A DNA stretch of 64,000 bases from the NCBI RefSeq assembly GCF_016907925.1, contig NZ_JAFBCZ010000020.1, positions 53,999 through 117,998 on the forward strand. Reading direction: 5' to 3'. A model generated the notes under the pieces. It saw nothing but the letters and a program-made list of their open reading frames with translations, was not told where the DNA came from and did no database searches. Origin of the DNA: Herpetosiphon giganteus (GTDB lineage: Bacteria > Chloroflexota > Chloroflexia > Chloroflexales > Herpetosiphonaceae). Positions 55,781 through 63,202 of this stretch are shown here, piece by piece; the stretch's first letter is position 1, and each line of letters begins with the position of its first letter. The position numbers and the translations under genes are program-made.

Positions 55781-55920
55781 GCAGCATCGTTAAGCTTGGC
55801 AAAAATCGAGCATATCGCTCAATTGATTCAAATACTGCGCCAAGCCCAGCTTTGCTATACCCAAAAATATTGATTGCCCTAGAAAATTCATGTGACGCTA
55901 CACGTAGCAAGGAGTTCGCA

Positions 55921-56979
55921 GTGATCTTAATCATTACCAAGCTTTTAACCGATACAACGGTGGTGAGTGTCCGTGAGCTTTTGGAGGCGCAGGGTCAAGA
56001 AGTTGTCGTATTAAGCCAAGAAGTTATGGAGCAAAACGCCTCATTCCGCATCAATCGGGCAGCAGATGGTACAGCGCAAGCAATTTTACGCTTAGCTGAG
56101 CGTGAAATTAATTTTGCAACTGATGTGAGTGCTGCATGGATTTGGCGTAGCTGGCGACCAGAACCATTACTTGAACGCTATCAGCAATTGGCCAAACAAC
56201 ACGACGAATGGAATTTCTTTTCTGGCGAATGGGGCGCATTATATAAAGGTATCGTCTTAGCACTCAAATGTCATAATATTTTCTGCATCAATCCGCCACC
56301 ATTTCACGATGCCTTTGAAGAAAAATGTGCGCAGTTATGGATTGCAGCTGATGTAGGTTTTAATATCCCTGATACGCTTTTTACCGCCCACCTGCCCTAT
56401 GCCCAAGATTTCTACGAGCAACACGCCGATTCAATTATTTATAAGCCGTTTCGACCATTTTTCAAGATGATTCCGGCAAAAGATGAAGAGCCAAGCAAAA
56501 TTGCCAAGCTATTAACTAATCGGGTTTCGAAGCAACACTTTAGCAATGCACGTAATGCAGTTCCCACGCCTGGCATTTTCCAACCTTATGTCGACAAAGC
56601 CTTTGAACTGCGAATTGTAGTCGTTGGCCGCGAAATTTTTGCCTGCTCGATTCACTCGCAAAGCAGCGAACGAGCGCGCGAAGATTGGCGACGTTACGAT
56701 ATTCCCAACACGCCGCATCAAGTATATGTCTTGCCTGATGATTTAGCCGCCAAAGTGCGCAACTATATGGATCGCTTGCAGCTGGTATTTGGCAGCATCG
56801 ACATGATTGTCACGCCTGAAGGCGAGCATATTTTCCTCGAAATCAATCCCAATGGCCAATTCGATTGGATTGCCCGCCTCACCGGCATGCCAATTTATGA
56901 ACATTTTGCAGCAATGTTGCAAGCTGCCAGCATCGATTATCCGATTCCTTTGGCTCAGGAGGCTGTTAATGCTCAATAA
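55921..56979 (+). CDS. MvdD-like ATP-grasp peptide ligase (graspetide synthetase)
   Basis: 352 residues from GTG 55921, chosen for AAGGAG 6 nt upstream; the in-frame ATG at 55852 has none. The C-terminal part matches the ATP-grasp ligases of microviridin-type pathways: ELRIVVVGREIFACSIHSQ from residue 229, the DWRRYD motif at 255-260, then IDMIV (Asp294) and FLEINPNGQFDWI with metal ligands Glu307 and Asn309. These enzymes join Ser/Thr or Lys side chains to Asp/Glu side chains in precursor cores, using ATP. The stop overlaps the start of the peptidase-transporter gene, and four matching precursor genes follow, so omega-ester or omega-amide formation is the expected reaction. Confidence 0.9.
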   Translation: MILIITKLLTDTTVVSVRELLEAQGQEVVVLSQEVMEQNASFRINRAADGTAQAILRLAEREINFATDVSAAWIWRSWRPEPLLERYQQLAKQHDEWNFFSGEWGALYKGIVLALKCHNIFCINPPPFHDAFEEKCAQLWIAADVGFNIPDTLFTAHLPYAQDFYEQHADSIIYKPFRPFFKMIPAKDEEPSKIAKLLTNRVSKQHFSNARNAVPTPGIFQPYVDKAFELRIVVVGREIFACSIHSQSSERAREDWRRYDIPNTPHQVYVLPDDLAAKVRNYMDRLQLVFGSIDMIVTPEGEHIFLEINPNGQFDWIARLTGMPIYEHFAAMLQAASIDYPIPLAQEAVNAQ

Positions 56980-59188
56980 GACGTTAATTTATCGCCGCTT
57001 ACCATGGATTCGCGCCTCGGAAGGGCGAGATTGCGGCCCCTCGGTCTTTGCATCGGTAGCGCATTTCTACAAACATCGCATTACCTTGGAGCAAGCGCGC
57101 AGTTTGGTTGGCGCTGATCGCAATGGCACAAGTTTGGCCGGTTTGCGCGATGGCGGGCGGGCAATTGGGCTTGAATCGCGCCCAGCCCAAGCAATTTATA
57201 GCGCCCTGCAACATGTGCAACTGCCAGCAATTGCCCACCTCAAAGGGGGCGAAGGCCATTATGTGGTGATTTACAAATGGTCGCCAAACTCGGTGGTTGT
57301 GCTTGACCCCAGTCGAGGTTTGCGCACGCTCAGCAAAACCGAATTTGAAGCCATGTGGAGTGGCTATTTGGTTGAATTCAAGCCAACCGCAGCCCTCAAA
57401 CCACGCGAGCTTGAAGTTAAGCCGCTCAAAACCTTGCTGCAACTTGCGCGCCAACATAAGCTTATTTTGGGTATTGTGCTGTTTTTTGCCCTGCTCGCAA
57501 CCTCGTTAGGCTGGATAACCTCGTTTTTTATGCAAATCTTAATTGACTCGATTTTGCCTAATCGCGATCAAGCGTTGCTTTTTGCTTTAGGCGTAGGCTT
57601 AATTTTAGTCAGTGTTTTTCAATCGGCGCTCCAATTTGGCCGTTTATGGCTCAGTGCACGGGTTGGGCAACGAGTGCATCAAAGTTATTCAGCCAAGTAT
57701 ATTGATCGCTTGTTGCGCTTGCCGATGAAAGTTTTTGATGTACGTTGTATTCCTGGCTTGGTATTACGCGTAACGCAGGCCGATGGAATCCAATTGGCAC
57801 TCTCCGAAGGCTTAATCACGATTTTGGCTGATACAGCGATGTTTGTCACTGCATTAGGCATTATTGCCTTCTATAATCCAATTGCTGCATTAATTGCTGC
57901 GGCGGCGTTGCCATTAGTTTGGTTTGTACTCTTCTCGCTGAATGATCGGGTTTATAACGCACAATTATCATCAATTATTCATATGGAGGAATTCACTTCG
58001 CATATGGTTGATGTTTTTGATTGTGTACGAACGATCAAAGTTTTTGGCGCAGAAGAACAATATAAAGCATTGCTTAACGAGAAATTAGCTAATTTTACCA
58101 AATCGCGGATGGATAGCCGGATCAATATTGCTTTGCCGAGCGCATGGAGTGTTTTGGCAACCTCGTTAATCACTGCTTCGATTTTATGGTATGGCAGCAG
58201 CCAAGTATTTGCAGGCAGCATGACACCAGGCGAGTTGGTGGTGTTATTTGGCATGGTTGCCTTCTATTTACAACCAATTCAACGCTTGCCAGCAACAATT
58301 CTGAATATGCGCACAGCATTATTGGGAATTGAGCGTATGGATGAAATTATGACTCTGCCTGATGAGGAATCGCGGGCGAATGATGTTGTTGCTTTACCAG
58401 AAGTCAAAGGCGAGATTAAATTCAACGATGTGCATTTTGCTTATCTGCGCAACAAAATGGTGCTGAAGAAACTTAATTTTGAAATCAAGCCTGGCGAAAC
58501 AGTAGCAATTGTGGGCGAAACTGGCTCTGGTAAAACATCATTGGCAAATTTGATCGCAGGATTTTATTTGCCAACTCACGGCGATGTATTAATTGATGGG
58601 ATTAGCACGCGCCAAATCAAGCCTGATGAATTACGTAACGCAATTAGTGCTGTTTTTCAAAATACGCGCTTGATGCAGCAATCAATTCGCGAAAACATTA
58701 CATTAATGCGTGATACTGATCTAGAATTAATTCGCAATGCAGCAAAAATTGCCCAAGCAGATGAATTTATTGCAGGCCAGATGTATGGCTACGAATCGCA
58801 AGTAGCGCGCGGCGGCGATAATTTCTCCTCAGGCCAAGGCCAACGGATTACGCTTGCGCGAGCGTTGCTCAAAAACGCACCAATTTTAATTCTCGATGAG
58901 GCCACAAGCAACTTAGATAGCGCGACCGAACAAGGCTTTTTGCAAGCCCTCGAAGAAAATCGGGCTGGCCGCACAACTGTGGTTATTGCCCATCGGCTTA
59001 GCACAATTTTACGCGCCGACCGCATTTTGGTGATGGATGCTGGCGAAATTATCGAATCGGGCAGCCATGAGCAATTATTGGCTCAAGCTGGCCACTACTA
59101 CAATTTGATTAAGGGTCAGCTTACCAAGCCACTCAGCGAGCCAATCGAGCAGATAGTCACAACCAATTTGAATCAACGAACAGCCTAA
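56969..59188 (+). CDS. C39 peptidase-containing ABC transporter (RiPP leader removal and export)
   Basis: 739 residues from ATG 56969, preceded by AGGAGG and overlapping the ligase gene by 11 nt, so the two are translationally coupled. Residues 10-135 are a C39 peptidase: Cys22 in RDCGPSVFASVAHFY, His97 in GEGHYVVIYKW and Asp113 in VLDPSRG. The oxyanion Gln expected six residues before Cys is Ala16. Six membrane helices lie in ~165-440. The ATPase has Walker A GETGSGKT (516-523), signature FSSGQGQR (619-626), Walker B ILILDEATS (639-647) and His675. It should cut the leader after VGC and export the modified core. Confidence 0.93.
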   Translation: MLNKTLIYRRLPWIRASEGRDCGPSVFASVAHFYKHRITLEQARSLVGADRNGTSLAGLRDGGRAIGLESRPAQAIYSALQHVQLPAIAHLKGGEGHYVVIYKWSPNSVVVLDPSRGLRTLSKTEFEAMWSGYLVEFKPTAALKPRELEVKPLKTLLQLARQHKLILGIVLFFALLATSLGWITSFFMQILIDSILPNRDQALLFALGVGLILVSVFQSALQFGRLWLSARVGQRVHQSYSAKYIDRLLRLPMKVFDVRCIPGLVLRVTQADGIQLALSEGLITILADTAMFVTALGIIAFYNPIAALIAAAALPLVWFVLFSLNDRVYNAQLSSIIHMEEFTSHMVDVFDCVRTIKVFGAEEQYKALLNEKLANFTKSRMDSRINIALPSAWSVLATSLITASILWYGSSQVFAGSMTPGELVVLFGMVAFYLQPIQRLPATILNMRTALLGIERMDEIMTLPDEESRANDVVALPEVKGEIKFNDVHFAYLRNKMVLKKLNFEIKPGETVAIVGETGSGKTSLANLIAGFYLPTHGDVLIDGISTRQIKPDELRNAISAVFQNTRLMQQSIRENITLMRDTDLELIRNAAKIAQADEFIAGQMYGYESQVARGGDNFSSGQGQRITLARALLKNAPILILDEATSNLDSATEQGFLQALEENRAGRTTVVIAHRLSTILRADRILVMDAGEIIESGSHEQLLAQAGHYYNLIKGQLTKPLSEPIEQIVTTNLNQRTA

Positions 59189-59194
59189 AATTCA

Positions 59195-59230
59195 ATGCCC
59201 TGCTGTTTTGCAGTCAAGGCAGCAGGGCAT
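59195..59230 (+). terminator. Hairpin between transporter and precursor genes
   Basis: ATGCCCTGCTG at 59195-59205 pairs with CAGCAGGGCAT at 59220-59230. The U-tract is weak, so partial read-through is possible. The rest of 59231-59472 is very AT-rich with no gene. Confidence 0.6.
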
Positions 59231-59472
59231 TCGCCCTTTGATTTAGAAACCATCGTTAAGAAAGGTTGGTGCTACATCGAGCGTTCTATCAAGCTACGAA
59301 GCTGACAGAACAATCATATTCGAGTATTTTTACGCTAAAATATCACAGATAATCACCAATAAATAGCAAAAATCATTCAATATTGCTATCTTTGGATATA
59401 TTTATTTAATATTCAATCAAATTCTATATTTATAAAAATCATTATAAAATCTAAAATATATCTATATTAACC

Positions 59473-59500
59473 TTGACATTAACCAAATTATTTCTATAAT
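59473..59500 (+). promoter_or_regulatory. Consensus sigma70 promoter of the precursor peptide genes
   Basis: TTGACA at 59473-59478 and TATAAT at 59495-59500 are both perfect consensus boxes with a 16-bp spacer. They lie just downstream of a ~120-bp extremely AT-rich tract that may act as UP element or regulator site. The predicted leader to the first precursor ATG is ~67 nt. Confidence 0.85.
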
Positions 59501-59573
59501 CATGATCATTGCTGGAACGAACAAAAATTCGCCAAAAAGTCCATTAATCTCGACTAATTGAAGAGGAACGATC

Positions 59574-59762
59574 ATGCAAGAACAAACAATGCTGGCAGCC
59601 AAAAGCGAAGAAGTGATTATTTTCGGCTTGACCTATCTCGAAGAAGAAGCTGCTGAAATCAACGATATTGTTGGTTGTTTGCTGCCAATTGGTAGTGGTG
59701 GTTACACCTCAACTGGCTGCGATGATACCGATGGCGGCAACCCAGGCGAACTAATTCCCTAA
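59574..59762 (+). CDS. Graspetide-like precursor peptide 1
   Basis: 62 residues, GAGGAA before ATG 59574. The leader ends in the block IFGLTYLEEEAAEINDIVGC shared by all four precursors; EINDIVGC fits the C39-type pattern (hydrophobic at -7 and -4, Gly at -2). The core is LLPIGSGGYTSTG followed by CDDTDGGNPGELIP. It has Thr/Ser donors before and Asp/Glu acceptors after the central Cys, as expected for an ATP-grasp ester-forming ligase. It is the longest of the four, with a GSGG insertion. Confidence 0.85.
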   Translation: MQEQTMLAAKSEEVIIFGLTYLEEEAAEINDIVGCLLPIGSGGYTSTGCDDTDGGNPGELIP

Positions 59763-59813
59763 GCAATCCAAGGCTGATCTGTGGCAATTTCGCATATTAA
59801 GGAGTCGCATTCA

Positions 59814-59990
59814 ATGGAATCCAAAAACACCAACATTGAAGCAATGCCAGTTATTTTTGGCTTGACCTACCTCGAAGAAGAAGCTGCTGAAATTAACGAT
59901 ATTGTTGGCTGTATTGTGCCAATCGATGGCTATACGACAACTGGTTGTGATGATACCGATGGCGGTAATCCAGGCGAAATGATTCCTTAA
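59814..59990 (+). CDS. Graspetide-like precursor peptide 2
   Basis: 58 residues from ATG 59814 (AAGGAG 9 nt upstream; an in-frame GTG at 59781 has no ribosome site). Same leader block, then core IVPIDGYTTTG followed by CDDTDGGNPGEMIP. It shares the GGNPGE tail with precursor 1. Confidence 0.88.
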   Translation: MESKNTNIEAMPVIFGLTYLEEEAAEINDIVGCIVPIDGYTTTGCDDTDGGNPGEMIP

Positions 59991-60040
59991 TCGACCTCGA
60001 TTTATTCGTGCGGCGAGTTTGTATCAAGGAGTAGCATTCA

Positions 60041-60199
60041 ATGGAATTCGAAACTACCCAAATCGAAGAGCTGCCGGTTATTTTTGGCCTGACCTACCTC
60101 GAAGAAGAAGCTGCTGAAATCAACGATATTGTTGGCTGCTTGATGCCAATTGATGGCTATAGCTCAACTGGCTGCGATGATACCGATGCAATTCCCTAG
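60041..60199 (+). CDS. Graspetide-like precursor peptide 3
   Basis: 52 residues from ATG 60041 with CAAGGAG upstream. MEFETTQIEELPV precedes the common leader block, and the core is LMPIDGYSSTGCDDTDAIP. It is the shortest core, lacking the GGNPGE segment, so it defines the minimal acceptor set Asp-Asp-x-Asp. The gene is short enough to be missed by length-filtered gene finders. Confidence 0.87.
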   Translation: MEFETTQIEELPVIFGLTYLEEEAAEINDIVGCLMPIDGYSSTGCDDTDAIP

Positions 60200-60252
60200 G
60201 CCAAACTTTTCGGCAGCAACAAACGCCATTTGTGTGTAAAGGAGTGCAATTC

Positions 60253-60426
60253 ATGGAATTTGAAACCACCCACACTGACGAAACGCCCATGATCTTCGGC
60301 CTGACCTACCTCGAAGAAGAAGCCGCCGAAATTAACGATATTGTTGGCTGTTTGGCCCCAATTAATGGCTATTCGGGCACTGGCTGCGACGATAGCGACG
60401 TTCCTCCAGGCACCCAAATTCCCTAA
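60253..60426 (+). CDS. Graspetide-like precursor peptide 4
   Basis: 57 residues from ATG 60253 (AAGGAG upstream; an in-frame ATG at 60232 lacks a ribosome site). Common leader block, core LAPINGYSGTG followed by CDDSDVPPGTQIP. It is the most divergent core: Ser replaces Thr after the Asp pair and the tail has no Glu. Confidence 0.87.
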   Translation: MEFETTHTDETPMIFGLTYLEEEAAEINDIVGCLAPINGYSGTGCDDSDVPPGTQIP

Positions 60427-60461
60427 ACCTACAGAACATTAATTTCTTCCAGCAAGCAAAC

Positions 60462-60492
60462 GAGCCGTGGATTTACCATGGCTCATTTGGTT
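60462..60492 (+). terminator. Terminator of the precursor operon
   Basis: GAGCCGTGG and CCATGGCTC form a 9-bp stem (one G-T pair) around ATTTA, followed by ATTTGGTTT, 35 bp after the fourth precursor. Confidence 0.7.
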
Positions 60493-60586
60493 TAAGCAGC
60501 AATAAACGATTATTCAGCATGAAAATTCGCTATAATGACAATCGAGAAGGATTTGGAGCCACCCGATGGCATAAAGGAAGCGCCTC

Positions 60587-61564
60587 ATGGATTTGCTCGC
60601 AGCTGAAGTGCCAAGCCTCATTTGGCGATTAATCGAACTCCGCGACCTACTTTTAGCGCAACAGCACAGCTTTGAGAGCATCTGTCAAACATTAGCCAAC
60701 CCGTATCCTGCTGGGCAATCTGGCCAACGAGCATTTCGGCGCGACTTGCATAGCTTGCGCGCCTTCGGCTATCAGATTGAGGTTGAGAACAAGCCAAAAC
60801 GCTGGAAGATTAGCACGAATCAGTATGTATTGGCTGATGACGACCTTGAAGCCCTGATGGCAATTCGCGATCTTTTTGGGTTTGGCCATCCCATAACACC
60901 GCAAGTTAAGCAATTTATCGCCCGTTTGACCAGCAATTTATCGCAGGCCCAACAAACGACTTGGAGGCGGCGGCCAGCCCTGCGCGTCGCGTTTAATCCA
61001 GCGATTGATTATACGCCCTATGCGGAATGGATTCGTTTTTTTGAAAAAGCCATTCGCCTGCGCCAACAAGTGAGTTTTTATTACCGATCGCTGAGCAGCG
61101 ATCAGCCCCAACTACACCCACGGATCGACCCCTACGAGCTAGAATATCGCGATCGGCATTATTATCTGCTGGCCTATTGCTATCGCTATGGCATGATTTT
61201 AACCTTTCGGCTTGATCGCATGATCTTTGATTCGACCAAGAAGTCGCCAGAATTATTGCCAGATATGCAGCAACTGCGGCGCGAACGGCGCAAAATTCAT
61301 TTTACCTATCGTTTACCTGCTGCGTTTGCCAGTGGTGGGGTAAGCGAGCGATTTATGATTGAAGCGATTCGTTATGTCGATGATGAAATCGAGATTGATG
61401 CCAGCGAATTTAGCGAATTTCAGATTATTCGAATCTTATTGGGCTATGGCGAACATGCCCGCTTGATCAAAGGGCCTGAATCATTATTTGCACAACTGCG
61501 CAGCGTGATTGCAGCGATGTATGCGCATTATCACGCAAACGCAGCACAAGAAACGAGCGAATAA
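60587..61564 (+). CDS. WYL-domain transcriptional regulator
   Basis: 325 residues. An N-terminal winged helix (residues ~10-80: LIWRLIELRDLLLAQQHSFESICQTLANP...RAFRRDLHSLRAFGYQIEVENKPKRWKIS) precedes a WYL domain near 150-215 (RQQVSFYYRSLSSDQPQLHPRIDPYELEYRDRHYYLLAYCYRYG). A WCX-like C-terminal part follows. WYL regulators sense nucleic-acid or nucleotide ligands and often sit beside CRISPR-Cas and other defence genes; here the CRISPR array begins 185 bp downstream. A TATAAT box at 60531-60536 with a poor -35 may drive it. It could regulate the array, absent cas genes, or the peptide cluster. Confidence 0.88.
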   Translation: MDLLAAEVPSLIWRLIELRDLLLAQQHSFESICQTLANPYPAGQSGQRAFRRDLHSLRAFGYQIEVENKPKRWKISTNQYVLADDDLEALMAIRDLFGFGHPITPQVKQFIARLTSNLSQAQQTTWRRRPALRVAFNPAIDYTPYAEWIRFFEKAIRLRQQVSFYYRSLSSDQPQLHPRIDPYELEYRDRHYYLLAYCYRYGMILTFRLDRMIFDSTKKSPELLPDMQQLRRERRKIHFTYRLPAAFASGGVSERFMIEAIRYVDDEIEIDASEFSEFQIIRILLGYGEHARLIKGPESLFAQLRSVIAAMYAHYHANAAQETSE

Positions 61565-62210
61565 GTGGCAAAAAGCGTTGTTTATTGCAGCAAACCAAGC
61601 TAATCGCGCCATGTTTTAGCTAATGATTGAATTAATTGCTTATGATCAGCAATCCGCTCACCCCCCCCTTCTGTATGAATCCGCTCAATTGTAATCGATC
61701 CAAGTCTGGTAATGTATAGGCTAACAAATGTTTGCTATAGCATCAACAAGTTTCAGTATCCTCGATGCGGATCGATTAATTGAAATCACTGGGCATCGGT
61801 TGCATCTTGGTTGCCGCCCAAGTTTCAGTATCCTCTCTGCGGATCGATTAATTGAAATTAAAACGATCAACAAGGGCTGATTGCATTTTTCCGAGTTTCA
61901 GTATCCTCGATGCGGATCGATTAATTGAAATGCGGCGCATACAACCGCCTAGCACTGGCTTATCAGTTTCAGTATCCTCTCTGCGGATCGATTAATTGAA
62001 ATCCTTTCTTGATGTTGACCCACTGAAAGCGAATGATGTTTCAGTATCCTCTCTGCGGATCGATTAATTGGAATGCACTCAGTGAGCATGTGGCCGCGAA
62101 AACGCCGTGGTTTCAGTATCCTCTCTGCAGATCGATTAATTGAATTTGAAATAAATATTAAAATCGGCCCAACCTTGGTAGTTTCAGTATCCTCTTTGCG
62201 GATCGATTAA

Positions 62211-62332
62211 AGGAGTGTCGATCGGTCGCCACGCGGTTTGAGAAACTGGCCCTGAACTATCTTGGATTCGTCCATCTGGCGATCATTCAACGCTTGGTTC
62301 GTATCCTTGCACCAGCGACATCAGGATCCTGA
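62211..62332 (+). pseudogene. IS5-family transposase, C-terminal fragment
   Basis: In frame it reads ECRSVATRFEKLALNYLGFVHLAIIQRLVR...GS and stops at 62330-62332. ATR(F/Y)(E/D)KLAxNYLxFVHLA is the characteristic end of IS5-family transposases. No start and no DDE residues remain. Confidence 0.85.
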
Positions 62333-62348
62333 ATTATCAGACAGAGCC
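62211..62348 (+). mobile_element. IS5-type element remnant inside the last CRISPR repeat
   Basis: 138 bp lying between GATCGATTAA and TAATTGAATT. TAA is present on both sides (62208-62210 and 62349-62351), as a 3-bp target duplication would give. Removing 62211-62348 and one TAA rebuilds a full 37-bp repeat. The element has lost everything upstream of the last ~38 transposase codons. Confidence 0.75.
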
Positions 62349-62631
62349 TAATTGAATTAGTCGCCCGTCTCGTCGTCAATCACCCCATAAGTCCTCTTCG
62401 TGGGGTAACCCGATAGCATAGACCGCTGCTCCTTGGATAGCAATCTGGCAGGATAGCATCTAAGACCGCGGAACGCATGTATCAAAAATCACAAAAAGAA
62501 CCCTACTCTGACACTAAATTAGTGAGAAACTGACATCAGGAAAGGGTATACGTCAGAATGACAGTACGAGGATGAACGTTGCTGCCATGCACTCGTCATG
62601 CTCTTTTCGATGGATGGTGATTATACATTGA

Positions 62632-62667
62632 GAAAGGGTCTCTTCATATCGATGAAGAGACCCTTTC
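62632..62667. terminator. Perfect hairpin downstream of zinc-ribbon gene
   Basis: A 16-bp stem (GAAAGGGTCTCTTCAT and its inverse) closes a 4-nt loop, 25 bp past the leftward gene. The U-tract is weak. The remaining bases 62359-62631 contain no gene that I can support. Confidence 0.65.
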
Positions 62668-62692
62668 AGTCGTAGAGTGCAGAAGTCTCTCT

Positions 62693-63079
62693 TTACTGGT
62701 TGAGGGGTGCGGCAAGGCTGGTCACGAGACTCGGACGAATCGGATAGATCGCCCATGCCCAGTCACTCGCGAGCATTAAGTTGATCGGAACATGCCATGG
62801 ACTAATTTCTGGTTTATCCGCGACGAGTAATCCGTGGGGTTCAATCGGACTACGACATCCAGGGCAGGCAATGTTGTTCAACATCGGTTCCATGATGAAG
62901 CGATCAAAGATATTGTTCGGATCGACATACATCCGATGTTCTTCCCAATCGATTAGCATAATGGTATCGCAGCGCGGGCAGCGCAGAAACATACAGTCGA
63001 GATTGGTTGATGCATCCTTGAGCCGTTCACGAATGGCATCATCATCGATATCGATGTTGGTGACAACGCTATCAGGCAT
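62693..63079 (-). CDS. Zinc-ribbon protein of unknown function
   Basis: 128 residues from ATG 63079, chosen for AAGGAG 6 nt upstream. Two CxxC knuckles about 44 residues apart (FLRCPRCDTIMLIDW and NIACPGCRSPIEPHG) should bind one zinc. The N-terminus is acidic (VVTNIDIDDDAIRERLKDAS). No nuclease or polymerase motif. The neighbourhood is mobile-element debris, so it may be an accessory or transferred gene. Confidence 0.65.
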   Translation of the reverse strand: MPDSVVTNIDIDDDAIRERLKDASTNLDCMFLRCPRCDTIMLIDWEEHRMYVDPNNIFDRFIMEPMLNNIACPGCRSPIEPHGLLVADKPEISPWHVPINLMLASDWAWAIYPIRPSLVTSLAAPLNQ

Positions 63080-63169
63080 CAAACACTCCTTGTGCAATAC
63101 AAGCAGTAGTGGAGTTTCACTGCTGCTCATTGGCGTTGGCGTATTCAGTTATGATCGAGGATTCCATTG

Positions 63170-63202
63170 ATTAAGGCATATCCATATTATATGCCTTAAT
63201 CA
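63170..63202. promoter_or_regulatory. 13-bp stem hairpin upstream of the zinc-ribbon gene
   Basis: GATTAAGGCATAT and ATATGCCTTAATC flank a 7-nt loop, about 90 bp upstream of the zinc-ribbon start. It could be an operator, a terminator or a former IS end. Bases 63203-63472 show no gene. Confidence 0.4.

Larger units (their letters stand above)
61750..62358 (+). CRISPR. CRISPR array, 7 repeats / 6 spacers, last repeat interrupted
   Basis: 37-bp repeats begin GTTTCAGTATCCTC and end GATCGATTAATTGAAAT. Starts: 61750, 61822, 61895, 61966, 62038, 62110, 62181. Spacers are 34-36 bp and all different. Repeats 1 and 3 read CTCGATGCGG where the others read CTCTCTGCGG or CTCTTTGCGG. Repeats 5-7 carry extra changes (TTGGAAT; GCAGATCG with TTGAATT; TTGAATT), so the right end is the old end and the leader is the AT-rich 61565-61749. 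The ATTGAAA-type 3' end fits class 1 systems. No cas genes in the window. Repeat 7 is split at 62210/62349 by an IS remnant. Confidence 0.95.

Noticed and set aside
59574..60426. Class II bacteriocin or lanthipeptide precursors
   Set aside because: A C39 transporter would fit, but there is no LanM or LanB/C gene, and the neighbouring modifying enzyme is an ATP-grasp ligase. The cores are rich in acidic donors/acceptors, as graspetides need.
62553..62756. 67-residue minus-strand ORF overlapping the 62632-62667 hairpin
   Set aside because: It runs through the terminator hairpin and overlaps the zinc-ribbon gene in another frame; not credible as a gene.
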